Assembly (NCBI GenBank): GCA_011033025.1
Contig: WFMF01000384.1
Span: 107,831 to 171,830, forward strand
DNA: 64,000 nucleotides
Direction: 5' to 3'
From: Beroe forskalii
Taxonomy: Eukaryota > Ctenophora > Nuda > Beroida > Beroidae
Shown: positions 1 through 12,100 of the stretch, piece after piece
Position numbering within the stretch: the first letter of the stretch is position 1
Layout: the number at the start of each line of letters is the position of its first letter
Made by a program: the position numbers and the translations under genes
Notes under the pieces: generated by a model
The model's input: only the letters and a program-made list of their open reading frames with translations
Told to the model about the DNA's origin: nothing
Database searches by the model: none

Positions 1-113
1 GTACATTGTACATTACGCCTTCATATGCATTATGCATGTACACAATTATGCCCGAGTGCTATGAATATATTACTCTACCAGAGGTATACTGAGGTCTTGA
101 CGCTCTGCCCTAG

Positions 114-3100
114 GTGTACTGGGAGTTCCGTAAAGTGATAACGAGCAACGCAGTGACGAAGCTGTGCAGCGCACAGAGCACCACAGAGGGGCTCTGCGCG
201 GACGGGAAAATCATCAGTCGTAATAGGGACTCTGATGCCACGTTAGTGATGGAAAAACAAGTGCAAATAGATACATTTGAAATTGAAGGAACCTTGGGGC
301 AGAATATAACAGTACTTGGGACAGGAACATAATTCAACCAAGGAAATACAAATTAAATTTTTGAAGAGTGATAAAGGGTGACTGCAAAACTATGTGAATA
401 TCACCCTATATAGCAAGTATCCAACCTGTTTTCAGTTACAATGTGGACAGAGAAGGAGACGGCTCTTCCGCCTACATAGCGAGTGATAGGTCCCTTGTCA
501 CAACTCTCTTCATACGAGGTACTTAATAGCAGAATAACAATAGCAGTCTTTGAAGTGCGATTGCATGATGAGTTATTTTATCAAGACATTTAAAAATATT
601 TAGTATCGGTGCCTCTTTGGTGACTTATAAGAGTATACGATTTCATTTCTTTAAATGCAGTATCAATCGACGGTTGATAATCTTACCCGTCGTTTCAGCG
701 AAGGGTACGCTTGAAGACAGACTGTACACGTGTGGTGTGAAACTTCCCGAACTGGATCCTTGGACACTACAACTTACCGTCGATACTTTCACGTTGAGTC
801 GCTTTATTTTATGCTCATTTTGGGCAGTTTGACATATTCAGCAATGGCCCGCTTTCAAATTAAAAGCAAAATATTCAAATTTGCCTTTTCTCTTGAGTAT
901 AAATATGAGACATATTTCGTAATGAGAGCACCCAGGGTATCTACGACGTACAAGGAAGTCAAGTCGGCCACTGAGGTACAGCTAACTTGCACCTTCGAGG
1001 GGATGCTCTCAGAGCTTGACGTTTACTGGAGCCAAGGTTAACATTGTCCTGATCTGTATCATGATCCACGTTGTGTAGTCAGTCTAAATCCATGAAAAGG
1101 CACACCGTATAATAAGCATTGCAATGTGATTTGTCGTGTGAAATCTTTAACTGACAGACCGCATGAACGTGCACATGTTCATTCTAACCGACTGTATTCC
1201 GCTCAAGGTCGAGGAGGGAAAAAGATGTCTCAGAGTGACTGCGGGGAGTTCACATTTGCCATGACATACGACGGACACGGACATCGTCAGGTATTACTTG
1301 GTATTATCAGTATTAGAGGCAGCATGTTAGAGGCTTATTGATACTTTGTTCAAATTGGTTTTTATCAAATTGTACCGTGTCACTGGACATTAATTCGGAT
1401 AGATTTGTAAACAAAGTACAAGTTATGAACTGTCCTGACCTCCTTACCCTGCAGCATACCACACTCACCGTACCTCCGGACCTGAACAACTTCAGCACCG
1501 ACTACTTCTGCAGTGTCTTCGATCATGATATTTACAGGTTAGATTTGTAGACTTGGTTAGAATTTCATGCTTATTTCGATTCAGGGAGCTGGCAACCGCA
1601 TTCCAACGTTTTTTTTTGCTAGAATTATTGATCAGAAAGAATTGACTGAAATGACCATAATATAATAGTAGTAGAGATGGTCTGCTTTGGATCGGTTTCA
1701 TGGATTCCAAAATTCACCGTCCAACCCCCTTCAGAGACACCACGGTTTTCCTGGGAGTGTTCCACATGGATCCCGAGTCCCGGGTGATCCAGGCAGGGGT
1801 GGAAGTCACTCTGGGAGTACAGGTTTCATCCCTGAGGTACCCTGTGGCTGTAGTCTGGAAGAATAACGAGGGATTCCCCTTCACTTCCCAAAATCCAGGA
1901 CCCTACATAGTATGTATACAGAGCATGATATCATAAAGTGTATAGTATGTATAAAGTGTATAATGTTCATTGCATGTATATTCTACAGGTCATTCTATGT
2001 ACAATGTACATTTATCATCTAGTAATCTTTAGCAAAATACAATTCATTATTTCATCACTAAAGCCTCGCGTTGATCTGACAATGCGATTTAAATGACCAT
2101 TGCTTGACATTTCCTGGATAACATCACGGAATAAGACTCTTCTCCTAGATTAAGGACGACACCTGGGACGAATCTTCGAACACGCAGAGCCCCACCCTCA
2201 CCATCCCAGCGTCCCTGAACACGGGATCCCGGGACTTCACCTGCGAGGTGACGCCCCGGCCCTGCATCGCCACTTCCTACGCGGGCTGCACGGACGACGT
2301 GGCCAACTCGGCGGGCACTCCACGGGAAAACGTGGCGGGAAAGGTGGCGGTGAAGCTGGTGGAGCTGCGCAACTCAGGGAGCCAGTGCAGCATCGACATG
2401 TTCAAGTCCCTTCGAGCAGAGGTGATTAACTTACTGACACGTAGTGATAAAGTAATGGCACTTTACGTTTACTTGTAGTTTCTTATATCATATCTTTCTG
2501 GATCTTATTGCTCTGCTGTGTTAGTGGGTTACTCCATGAAATACATAGACACGCGCCTATCGGGTCCATTTTGGGATACTGCCCGAGGGCGTAAGCCCGA
2601 GGGATGCATCCGGTTTTGGCCCGAGCCCGTAGGGCGAGGGTCTAAACCAATATGGAACCGATCAGGCAAGTGTCTATATATTATAGACCCGCATGAAAAC
2701 GTCAGAGGGTTCTATAGAGTAATGGCACTTTACGTTTACTTGTAGTTTCCTAATATCATATCTTTTTTGATCTTATTGCTCTGCTGTTTTACTCTATTAT
2801 AATACCCAACTCTTTCTCCGCAGGTCCCCCTGGCTACGGCTGCTACTGCCATACAGAAACCTTGTTTCGATATAATGGTGGTGGAGCCCAATGTGACGCT
2901 GCGGTACCCCATCTTCAAGTCTCAGTCCTACGTGGCTCCTGGTAACAACTTGGAGGTGAAGCCTCTGGCGATCTACGAGGCTGCCTTCGCCAGCAACACC
3001 GTCTATAGGTATGTCAAATGTGGTAATGTTAAGTATGTGGTAATTTATAGTATGTGGTAATGTGGTATTGGTATGTTTATATGAACATAGGGTAATACGA

Positions 3101-3795
3101 AATTTAAAGGAGGACCTTAAACTGCAGTTTGGGCCGTTTTAAGGAGCACATAAGGCTAAAGGTCGACCATAAACGGTTATGCAATCCGGCCCTTAACCTC
3201 ATTTTTATACAGTCTATGTCGGTTCCACGCTGTACCCTCTGAAATTCCTACCCTGCTACATGTTGAACACCACGCAGGTGTACAGCTAACGGGTGGGACC
3301 GGAACCCCCCTGGCTGTGGCTCGGACGCCCTGGAGTCCAGTATTCCTCCTGGAGCCTGCTCCACCCGGAACCAGTTCGACCCGGTCAAGTACGAGGTGAG
3401 GAGATCATATTAAAGTTTATATGGGAACAGTACGTTACCCGTTCTTATCGCACGAGGAGTAGGCAGTAGTCGAGTGTCATAAGTTCCTTATACCACGAGG
3501 AGAAGTTATCGCACTGTATAGCTTACGAAAAGTGGTGTAATGTTATAAACAAGCCCTGCTCAACATCTCAACGTGTCCTCGACCCATGTTATTCCGAATT
3601 CGATCAAATAGTAATGGGCTCTAATGGTGATCAAACATCATGTCTTCACTACTTTCAAACTGTCAGCGCAATAATAACGCGCCAATGCGGTATCTCCTTC
3701 GTAGGTTTTGGAAGGATTTGAGGTTCCTGATCCTGACTTTTCCACATCGAAGAAACCCAAGCCGTATTACACACACATTGCAGATGGTACAGTTG
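114..3795 (+). pseudogene. Ig-type receptor ectodomain cassette, truncated paralogue (unit 1)
   Basis: I see a chain of exons with compatible phases: 114-241, 436-518, 699-792, 927-1036, 1208-1290, 1455-1537, 1735-1909, 2149-2421, 2824-3008, 3213-about 3276 and 3705-3795. The translation has Ig hallmarks split over exon pairs: VYWEF (strand C Trp), LYTCGV, LTCTF, VYWSQ and DYFCSV (Tyr-x-Cys of strand F). From 436 on the exons match those at 9127-13963 almost base for base. Two lesions mark this copy as broken. An extra T near 3223, absent from the paralogue, shifts the frame of the exon starting at 3213. The exon starting at 3705 loses homology at 3795, just before a foldback element, and reads into a stop. 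The first half of the first Ig domain must lie upstream of the window. It could still supply 5' exons to gene A, because exon 114-241 has no counterpart in unit 2. Confidence 0.75.
2452..2805. mobile_element. Small MITE-like insertion with duplicated flank
   Basis: In the intron between exons 2149-2421 and 2824-3008, unit 1 carries about 260 bp that unit 2 lacks at the matching place (11600-11670). The flank containing AATGGCACTTTACGTTTAC is present on both sides (about 2455 and 2722). The inserted core (about 2535-2720) has an imperfect inverted repeat: TAGACACGCGCCTATCGG near 2548 against CCGATCAGGCAAGTGTCTA near 2657. Between them are short GC-rich palindromes of the GCCCGAGGGC type. No ORF is visible in it. 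It is either a non-autonomous DNA element or a duplication-linked insertion. Confidence 0.6.
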
Positions 3796-4012
3796 GGGTC
3801 GTATATGCCCTGATCGGTAACACAGTGTGAAGTAAATAGTACACTAGGTCTGAGAACGTTTTTTAGTAGTTCATAGGTCAGAGATGCACCGAAAAAAAAC
3901 TTTCCAAAATCGGAGTTGGGGAACCCCCATTTTTGAACCCCTTTTTCTCCGTAAAGGGGCATGAACTTCGAGCGACTATATCTCGGCTTCTAATTGAGAT
4001 ACAGAACTCAAC

Positions 4013-4600
4013 AAATGCATTTAACTATGCAAAATGAGCACATTATAGGGGGTAGAACGTGGTTTTGAGGTCGTACCTCTTTCCGTTCTCGAGTTATCGC
4101 CAAAAAACCCCTTTTTAGCCCTGTTTGAGCGTATGGCCAAAATTGCCCTTTTTTCATAAAAAGAACTGAAGGTCTTACAGAACTAAACAAATACACTAGG
4201 CTATGCAGAATGGGGGTAGTGGTTTTGAGGTCATTTCTGGGGGTAAAACCCCTTTTTTAGCCTTACGCGTTTTTTGTCATAAAAAAGAACTGAAGGTCTT
4301 ACAGAACTAAACAAATCTTTCCGTTCTTATGGGGGTAGAACGTTTTGATCGCCTTTCCGTTCTTGATTAAAAAAAACCTTTTAGCCCTACACGAATGGTC
4401 GAAATTGCCCCTTTGTCATAAAAAAAGAACTGAAGGTCTTACAGAACCTTACAAGTGCACCAGGCTGTGCAGAGTGAGCACATTGTGGGAGGTGGAGCCT
4501 GGTTTTGGGGTCGGGCCTCTTTGTGTTCTCGAGTTATATCATCGAAAAAAACCCTTTTACCCCAAGCATATGGTTGAAATTACCCTTCTCAGGTAACGTG
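4013..4600 (-). repeat. Tandem array of about 180-bp monomers, inverted arm
   Basis: Three to four diverged and partly deleted monomers contain the reverse complements of CCTTCAGTTCTT and CGAGAACGGAAAGAGG. They are the same monomer that stands in the opposite direction at 5775-6690. The short ORFs here are products of the repeat. Confidence 0.7.
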
Positions 4601-5269
4601 TTTCATTGAATCATTTCGTTCAAAACCCACGGTGGGGTACCCCTAAGGGCTATGAAATAAATATACTTATTAATGATGACAATAAAACTGAATAAAGCAA
4701 CCACATGATTCCTCGAAGGATTGGAATCAGTACTTTTTCGCCAGATTATTCCGTAATTCCTTGTAAAGTTGTAAGTTTACCTAGATATTACACACGATTT
4801 TAATACTAAATGATCTTTTACCTCTACTGAACTCTTTCTTTTTCCTCCCCCTTCCCTCTAAACTGTGTTGCTCAGAAATCCAGAGTTCTGGGTGGCCCAA
4901 CCTTGCAGTAATAACTTAGTAAGCTGTGAGGGGTACGAAGGCCGAAACCCCTCCGTTTCCCTGCCACCTGCTGATGATATACCTACATTGCACTATTGCA
5001 GTATTTCCGTTATGATTGTAGTATACCCGTACACCTCTATTGATAAGACCTTGGACTAGGTTATTTTAATGATTACATGATATCATGATTTGTTAAATGA
5101 AAATACAGTTAATCTTAATTTTTCAATGTTCAGGTACTGAAATTTATTATCATAATATAAGTATTACATCATTATGATGTCCGTGACAAAATTGTTTCCT
5201 TCATCTCTTTTTTTATTTTGAATATTTCACTTCTATTCCAAGTTCCAACAGCCACACGGCCAATGACAT

Positions 5270-5533
5270 GAATCGAAGGATTCAAGTATAATCAAGCCAG
5301 TGACGGTTATTAAGGAAGTATAATCCATACTTTCTTCGCCCGAGACTTCGCTGCAATGGGCAGCTCCTCATTTAACGCTCCCGTACAGTTTCCTGTATGC
5401 TCGGCTAAGTGAACCGTCGGGTTGCATAGGCTCAAGACGAATTTTTCACCCTTAGCTCAGTGGCGCTGGACCAGAATCGAACCCCGGACCTTTCGATCTT
5501 GTGCTCAACTTGATACCACTACACCACTGGCCA
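5270..5533 (-). mobile_element. tRNA-derived SINE (tRNA head 5461-5533)
   Basis: On the minus strand, 5533-5461 forms a 73-nt tRNA-like head. It has an A-box-like TGGTGTAGTGGT and a B box GGTTCGATTCT, and its outer ends TGGC and GCCA can pair. The anticodon stem pairs poorly, so I do not call a functional tRNA. The body continues towards 5270 with sequence that is neither tRNA nor the surrounding repeat. RNA polymerase III promoter boxes of this kind drive SINE transcription. The copy sits between the two tandem arms of foldback 1. The body end at about 5270 is approximate. Confidence 0.6.
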
Positions 5534-5774
5534 ATAGAATCATAGAGTAAAGAGACTGGTGTGATTCAAAATTGCAGCACGGGTGGAGCATATTTTTTAG
5601 AGATAAGAAGATTGAAGATTAATTAAAGCAGTTTTCAACCAATTTCTTACTTCTGGTAAGCCATCTATCCAATAATATGATTGTTTCGAAATGCAATAAT
5701 AGGCATTATCGACCAATCACCAATTACTGACTCGAAGTTTGTCGTTATACTTTAGGCTGATCAAAAATTTATAA

Positions 5775-6690
5775 TGTACTCATTCTGCATAGCCTGGCCT
5801 AGTGTATTTGTATAGTTCTGTAAGACCTTCAGTTCTCATTTACAGCAAAGGAGCAATTTTGGCCATTTGCAAGGGGCTAATTTAAAGGATTTATTTGGCG
5901 ATAACTCGAGAAGGGAAAGAGGTACGACCTCAAGACCATGTTCTACCCCCACAATGTGCTCATTCTCCATAGCTTAGTGTATTTTCATAGTTCTGTAAGA
6001 CCTTCAGTTCTTATTATTTATGACAAAGGGGCAATTTTGGACATTTGCGTAGGGCTAAAAAGGGTTTTATGGCAATAACTCGAGAAGTGGAAGAGGCACA
6101 ACCTCAAAACCACGTTCTACCCCCATAATGTGCTTATTCTGCATAGCCTAGTGTATTTGTTTAGTTCTGTAAGACCTTCAGTTCTTTTTTATGACAAAGG
6201 GGCAATTTTGGCCATACCCGTAGGGCTAAAAAGGGTTTTTTGGTCGCGGAAAGAGGTACGACCTCAAAACCACGTTCTACCCCCATAATGTGCTCATTCT
6301 ACATAGCCTAGTGTATTTGTTTAGTTCTGTAAGACCTTCAGTTCTTTTTTATGAAAAAGGGGCAATTTTGGCCATATATGTGTAGGGCTAAAAAGGGTTT
6401 TTTTGGCGATAACTCAAGAACGGAAAGAGGTACGACCTCAAAACCACGTTCTACCCCCCATAATGTGCTCATTCTGCATAGCCTAGTGTATTTGTTTAGT
6501 TCTGTAAGACCTTCAGTTCTTTTTTATGAAAAAGGGGCAATTTTGGCCATATGCGTAGGGCTAAAAAGGGGTTTTTTGGCGATAACTCGAGAACGGAAAG
6601 AGGTAAGACCTCAAAACCACGTTCTACCCCCTATAATGTGCTCATTGTGCATAGTTTAATGCATTTGTTGAGTTCTGTATACATATGAGA
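5775..6690 (+). repeat. Tandem array of about 180-bp monomers, direct arm
   Basis: Five to six monomers each contain GTGCTCATTCTGCATAGCCT, AGTTCTGTAAGACCTTCAG and CCTCAAAACCACGTTCTAC in that order. Individual copies carry small deletions. The array is the reverse-oriented partner of 4013-4600 and belongs to foldback 1. Confidence 0.8.
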
Positions 6691-6959
6691 CGTTATAAAT
6701 TCCGGATCCATGTATAGTCTTATTTGTCAACTGTCAAGTATCTAGAATAGCATTCGTCAGAAATCGATGGCCTTCCATTCAGTGTGGGCCTGAAGGATGC
6801 TTCAATGATGGATACCACTGAGAAAATCAGATGCTGCAGTAATTGTCTCCACGGACAAGCTTTATATGATCTGAATTATTGGTTTGGAGACATAAAAGTA
6901 TCAATTGAATGGGAATACGCTATTGAGGTCACTTCTTCACTTGTTTCTTCCAAAACTGT

Positions 6960-7830
6960 TTCTTCCCAAACTCTGGCTTTCTGGGGCTGCCGCCCTCAGA
7001 GTCTGAGGGCTCAGACCCCTGCTGTTCATTTGTTTTACAATATTAAATTTATTGAAATTGAGTGCGACATTATCGATCGTGCTGTTGAAAACATTGCAAA
7101 ACCCTATTGAGCTATTGAGGTGACAACAGACATGTCTCTTTTCCAGACATATGGCTTCTGGAGGCTGCCACCCCAGACCCCTGCTGTTCTTTATTCCTGG
7201 TGATTGGTAATATATTTAGTGAAATAATGTACGACAAAATCGACGGAGCTGTTGAAAATTGACATGAAAACAATGCAAAAAACTCTATTGAGGTGACATT
7301 TCTTTAAATTCAAGACCTCTGGCTTCTGGGGCCGCCGCCCCAGACCCCCGCTGTTTTTTCTTTCTTTTGATTGTGAAAATTTAGCGAAATTGAGTACGAC
7401 TACAACGATGAAGCTGTTGAGATGAAAACAATGCAAAAACTTTATTGATTTGACATTTCTTTCAATTCCAGACCTCTAGCTATGAGGCTGCCGCCCCCAG
7501 ACCCTGCTGTTCTTTCTTTCTTTTGATTGTGAATATAATAAGTGAAATTGAGTTCGACTACAACGATGAAGCTGTTGAGATGAAAACAATGCAAAAACCC
7601 TATTGAGATGACATTTCTTTACATTCCAGACCTCTGAGCTTCTATGGGGGCTGCCGCCCCCAGGCCCCTGCTGTTCTTTCTTTCTTTTGATTGTGAATAT
7701 AATAAGTGAAATTGAGTTCGACTACAACGATGATGCTGTTGAGATGAAACAATGCAAAACCCTATTGAGATGACATTTCTTTACATTCCAGACCTCTGGC
7801 TTCTGGGGCTGCCGCCCCAGGCCTCTGCTA
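6960..7830 (+). repeat. Tandem array, period about 160 bp, with GGGGCTGCCGCCCC hairpin
   Basis: About six copies of a block contain CTCTGGCTTCTGGGG, a short GC palindrome (CTGCCGCC), CAGACCCCTGCTGTTC, then an AT-rich part with GAGTTCGACTACAACGATGA. Isolated copies of the hairpin part recur near 28850-28890 and 29625-29650, so the unit is dispersed. The moderate ORFs across it (e.g. 6784-7110) are repeat read-through rather than genes. Confidence 0.7.
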
Positions 7831-8149
7831 GTGCTAATACAAACTTGAATTATCTTTATTTTCGAAAAACGCACTTACTGCGAATGAGGCGCCGCGAAGC
7901 GGCGCCGAATGAGCTCAAATTTGCACGCCCCCAAAAATTCTGGGCTGGATCCATGCCTGTCTCAATTAGAAGCCGAGATATAGTCGCTCGAAGTTCATGC
8001 CCCTTTACGGAGAAAAAGGGGTTCAAAAATGGGGGTTCCCCAACTCCGATTTTGGAAAGTTTTTTTTCGGTGCATCTCGGACCTATGAACTACCAAAAAA
8101 CGTTCTCAGACCTAGTGTACTATTTACTTCACACTGTGTTACTGTCCTA

Positions 8150-8265
8150 CCCTTATTAGTTAATAAGGGTGATGGTTTTGGTTCCACAACCATAACCATC
8201 ACCCTTAACCTAACTATTAATGGCTAGGATAAAGTTTAGCCGTGGTAGGGTTATTATGGTTGGGA
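8150..8265. repeat. Palindromic repeat duplicated at 14090-14205
   Basis: The block AAGGGTGATGGTTTTGGTTC, followed by its near inverse AACCATAACCATCACCCTT, is repeated almost exactly at 14096-14205. There it stands in the intron after exon 13838-13963. It therefore marks the continuation of the unit 1/unit 2 homology on the far side of foldback 1. In unit 1, about 170 bp between exon and repeat have been replaced by the foldback. Confidence 0.7.
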
Positions 8266-8654
8266 TTTTATTTTAATGCTGACAAACATAGCAATATGAC
8301 TCACTTCTTCAATTGTGGTTTTATATCCCATATTTGTCAATGCAACTATATCACACTGTGTCATATTGTGTACTATAAAGAGTATTGTTATAGGGATATC
8401 CACCAGGCAGGTGGAAATGTTGAATGACTCATTATTCCACCCAAACATTTAAGCTTCAATTATAAATAATACATCAGAGCATTGTCAAAGCTGAACAACA
8501 CCACCAGAAATACAATCATTCATTATCAAATTTGAGAATATCAAGTACTAAGCCACATCTGATCACATGCCAGGGATGAATTGCAGGAGTTAGTTGGAGG
8601 GTAAGGAAGGTGTTTGGTGAAGTGTTAGGTGATTGATGTAACACATCAGCTACA

Positions 8655-9083
8655 AAGATTTTCGCCCTCGGGCTCACAACTTCTACATAAGCCTTGCCAA
8701 CCCCTCCGATCTAATACTTACGAAACCTACTCGTGTTTGTATCGCATTTGTAGAAAAATTGTTAATGAAAGAAAAACTTCAATATTATTGTTGCAAACCT
8801 TCCTGAGTGTTCAAATCTCCGAGGATTTACTTGAACTTTCAAATTTTTTCATCTTAGATATGCCAATCTCCCAAAAAGCTCACGCGAGTGGATATATACC
8901 ATATACTCCTCGCCTCATGGGCTGAATTTCGTATAGCACTCGGGCTCTTCGAGCCCTGCGTGCTATACGATATATATCCCACTCGGGCTAGCGCCCTCGA
9001 GGGATATATTTTCATATCGCACGCGCACGCGCGTGCGATATGAAATTCAGCCCTAGAGGCTGCGGGTATATGTATATATATCA
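8655..9083 (+). mobile_element. Right-end fragment of element X
   Basis: The sequence matches the right part of the copies at 41704-43360 and 46065-47690, including GGCTGAATTTCGTATAGCAC, a GC-rich hairpin and the palindrome built on CGCACGCGCACGCGCGTGCG. It abuts unit 2 at 9083, exactly where unit 1 has the flank of exon 114-241, so unit 2 has lost that exon. The matching left-end fragment lies at 63747-64000. Confidence 0.7.
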
Positions 9084-9126
9084 CCCTATGCTATATAAGT
9101 AGCAAGTATATCCAACCTGTTTTCAG

Positions 9127-12100
9127 TTACAATGTGGACAGAGAAGGAGACGGCTCTTCCGCTTACATAGCGAGTGATAGGTCCCTTGTCACAACTCTCT
9201 TCATACGAGGTACTTCATAGCAGACTAACAATAGCAGTCTTTGGAGTGCGACTATATTTTAGTACTAGCGTTTGCCCGCGAAGATTCGCGGAAACAATCA
9301 ACATGATACCTTTGGTTCATCTTGTATCCAGCAGCCTACAGCTACTTGCTTCATGTTACCTCATCTTGGAATTTGTTAAGTAATTGGATTACCATTACCG
9401 CTTACCGAGGATTACAGATATTCGCGGAAATGCACCGCACAACATACTTTGTAATTTGAGATCACCTATATAGTATTGCCTTTCCGTAGCATATATTAGC
9501 ATTAGTAAACGCATGATATTTATTATGCAAATAACTAATCAACGGATAGTCCAATTCAAATTTTCCTTAAATAATAATAATCCACTTAATTGGGAGAATA
9601 TTTTCCCGAAAAACCGATCAAAAATATCAAATGCACTTCTTAAATAGTCATTTTACACAGACAGACAGATGCACGAACACTCTGAAATTATTAATATAGA
9701 TTGGTGCGGCGAGATTCGAGAATAATGAGTTATTTCATCAAGACATCTGAAAATATTTAGTATCGGTGCCTCTTTGGTGACTTATAAGAGTAAACGATTT
9801 CATTTCTTAATATGCAGAATCGATCGACAGTTGATAATCTTACCCGTCGTTTCAGCGAAGGGTACGCTTGAAGACAGACTGTACACGTGTGGTGTGAAAC
9901 TTCCCGAACTTGATCCTTGGACACTAGAACTTACCGTCGATACTTTCACGTTGAGTCGCTTTATTTTATGATTCTTTTGGGCAGTTGACATATTCTGCAA
10001 TGGCCCGCTTTCAAATTAAAAGCAAAATGTTTGACACCAAATTAGCCTTTTCTCTTGAATATAAATCTTCGGTATAATATGAGACATATTTTGTAATGAG
10101 AGCACCCAGGGTATCGACGACGTACAAGGAAGTCAAGTCGGCCACTGAGGTGCAGCTAACTTGCACCTTCGAGGGGATGCTCTCAGAGCTTGACGTTTAC
10201 TGGAGCCAAGGTTAACACTGTCCTGATCTGTATCATGATCCACGTTGTGTAGTCAGTCTAAATCCATGAAAAGTCACACCGTATAATAAGCATTGCAATG
10301 TGATTTGTCGTGTGAAATCTTTAACTGACAGACCGCATGAACGTGCACATGTCCATTCTAACAGACTGTTTTCCGCTAAAGGTCGAGGTGGGAAAAAGAT
10401 GTCTCAGAGTGACTGCGGGGAGTTCACATTTGCCATGACATACGACGGACACGGACATCGTCAGGTATTATCAGAGGCACCATGTTAGAGGCTTATTCAT
10501 ACCTTGTGTAAATTGGTTTTGTCAAATTATACCGTGTCACTGGATTGATTTGTGAAACTAAGTACAAGTTATGAACGGTCCTGACCTTCTTACCCCGCAG
10601 CATACCACACTCACCGTACCTCCGGACCTGAACAACTTCAGCACCGACTACTTCTGCAGTGTCTTCGATCATGATATTTACAGGTTAGATTTGCAGATTT
10701 GGTTAGAATTTCATGCTTATTTCGATTCAGGGAGCTGGCAACCGCATTTTTTTTCTAAAAATTATGGATCAGAAAAAATTGACTGAAATAACCATAAAAT
10801 AATAGTTATAGTAGAGACGGTCTGCTTTGGATCGGTTTTTTGGATTCCAGAATTCACCGTGCAACCCCCTTCAGAGACACGACTGTGTTCCTGGGAGTGT
10901 TCCACATGGATCCCGAGTCCCGGGTGATCCAGGCAGGGGTGGAAGTCACTCTGGGAGTACAGGTGTCATCCCTGAGGTACCCTGTGGCTGTAGTCTGGAA
11001 GAATAACGAGGGATTTCCCTTCACTTCCCAGAATCCAGGACCCTACATAGTATGTATACAGAGCATAATATCATAAAGTGTGTATATGTATAAAGTGTAT
11101 AATGTGCATTCTACAGGCCATTCTATGTACCTACAATGTACATTTATCATCTAGTAATCTTTAGCAAAAATATAATTCATTATTTCATCACTAATGCCTC
11201 ACGTTGATCTGACAATGCAATTATGACCATTGCTTGACATTTCCTGGATAACATCACGGAATAAGACTCTTCTCCCAGATTAAGGACGACACCTGGGACG
11301 AGTCCTCGAACACGCAAAGCCCCACCCTCACCATCCCGGCGTCCCTGAACACGGGATCCCGGGACTTCACCTGTGAGGTGACGCCCCGGCCCTGCATCGC
11401 CACCTCCTACGCGGGCTGCACGGACGACGTGGCCAACTCGGCGGGCACTCCACGGGAAAACGTGGCGGGAAAGGTGGCGGTGAAGCTGGTGGAGCTGCGC
11501 AACTCAGGGAGCCAGTGCAGCATCGACATGTTCAAGTCCCTTCGAGCAGAGGTGATCAACTTACTGACACGTAGTAATGAAGTCATGGCACTTTACGTTT
11601 ACTTGTAGTTTCTTATATCATATCTTATTGCTCTGCTGTGTGAGTGTGTTACTCTATAATACCCAACTTTTCCCCCGCAGGTCCCCCTGGCTACGGCTGC
11701 TACTGCCATACAGAAACCTTGTTTCGATATCATGGTGGTGGAGCCCAATGTGACGCTGCGGTACCCAATCTTCAAGTCTCAGTCCTACGTGGCTCCTGGT
11801 AACAACCTGGAGGTGAAGCCTCTGGCGATCTACGAGGCTGCCTTCGCCAGCAACACCGTCTATAGGTATGTCAAATGCGAAATGTGGTAATGTTAAGTAT
11901 GTGGTAATTTATAGTATGTGGTAATGTGGTATTGGTATGTGTAGTATTTAGATTGTAGGTATGTGGTAATGTGGTATTGGTATACGTATTGCGTAGTATC
12001 TAGATTGTAGGTATGTGGTAATGTGGTATTGTGTAGTGTTACAGGAGCACATTGGGTAATACAAAATTCAAAGGAGGACCTTAAACTGCAGTTTGGGCCG

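Larger units (their letters stand above)
3817..8142. mobile_element. Foldback element 1, about 4.3 kb, long terminal inverted repeats
   Basis: The left end, starting GTAACACAGTGTGAAGTAAA at 3817, is repeated in inverse as the right end, finishing TTCACACTGTGTTAC at 8142. The terminal inverted repeats run about 190 bp (3817-4005 against 7955-8142). Inside, a roughly 180-bp repeat is stacked in one direction at 4013-4600 and in the other at 5775-6690, so the inverted arms continue inward as tandem arrays. A tRNA-derived SINE and a second tandem array fill the rest. No transposase ORF is visible, so it is probably non-autonomous. It lies where the ectodomain exon of unit 1 is truncated; the intact counterpart is 13838-13963. 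I could not see a clear target-site duplication. Confidence 0.75.

Noticed and set aside
5461-5533. A functional tRNA gene
   Set aside because: A and B boxes are present but the anticodon stem pairs poorly and a long body follows; a SINE fits better.
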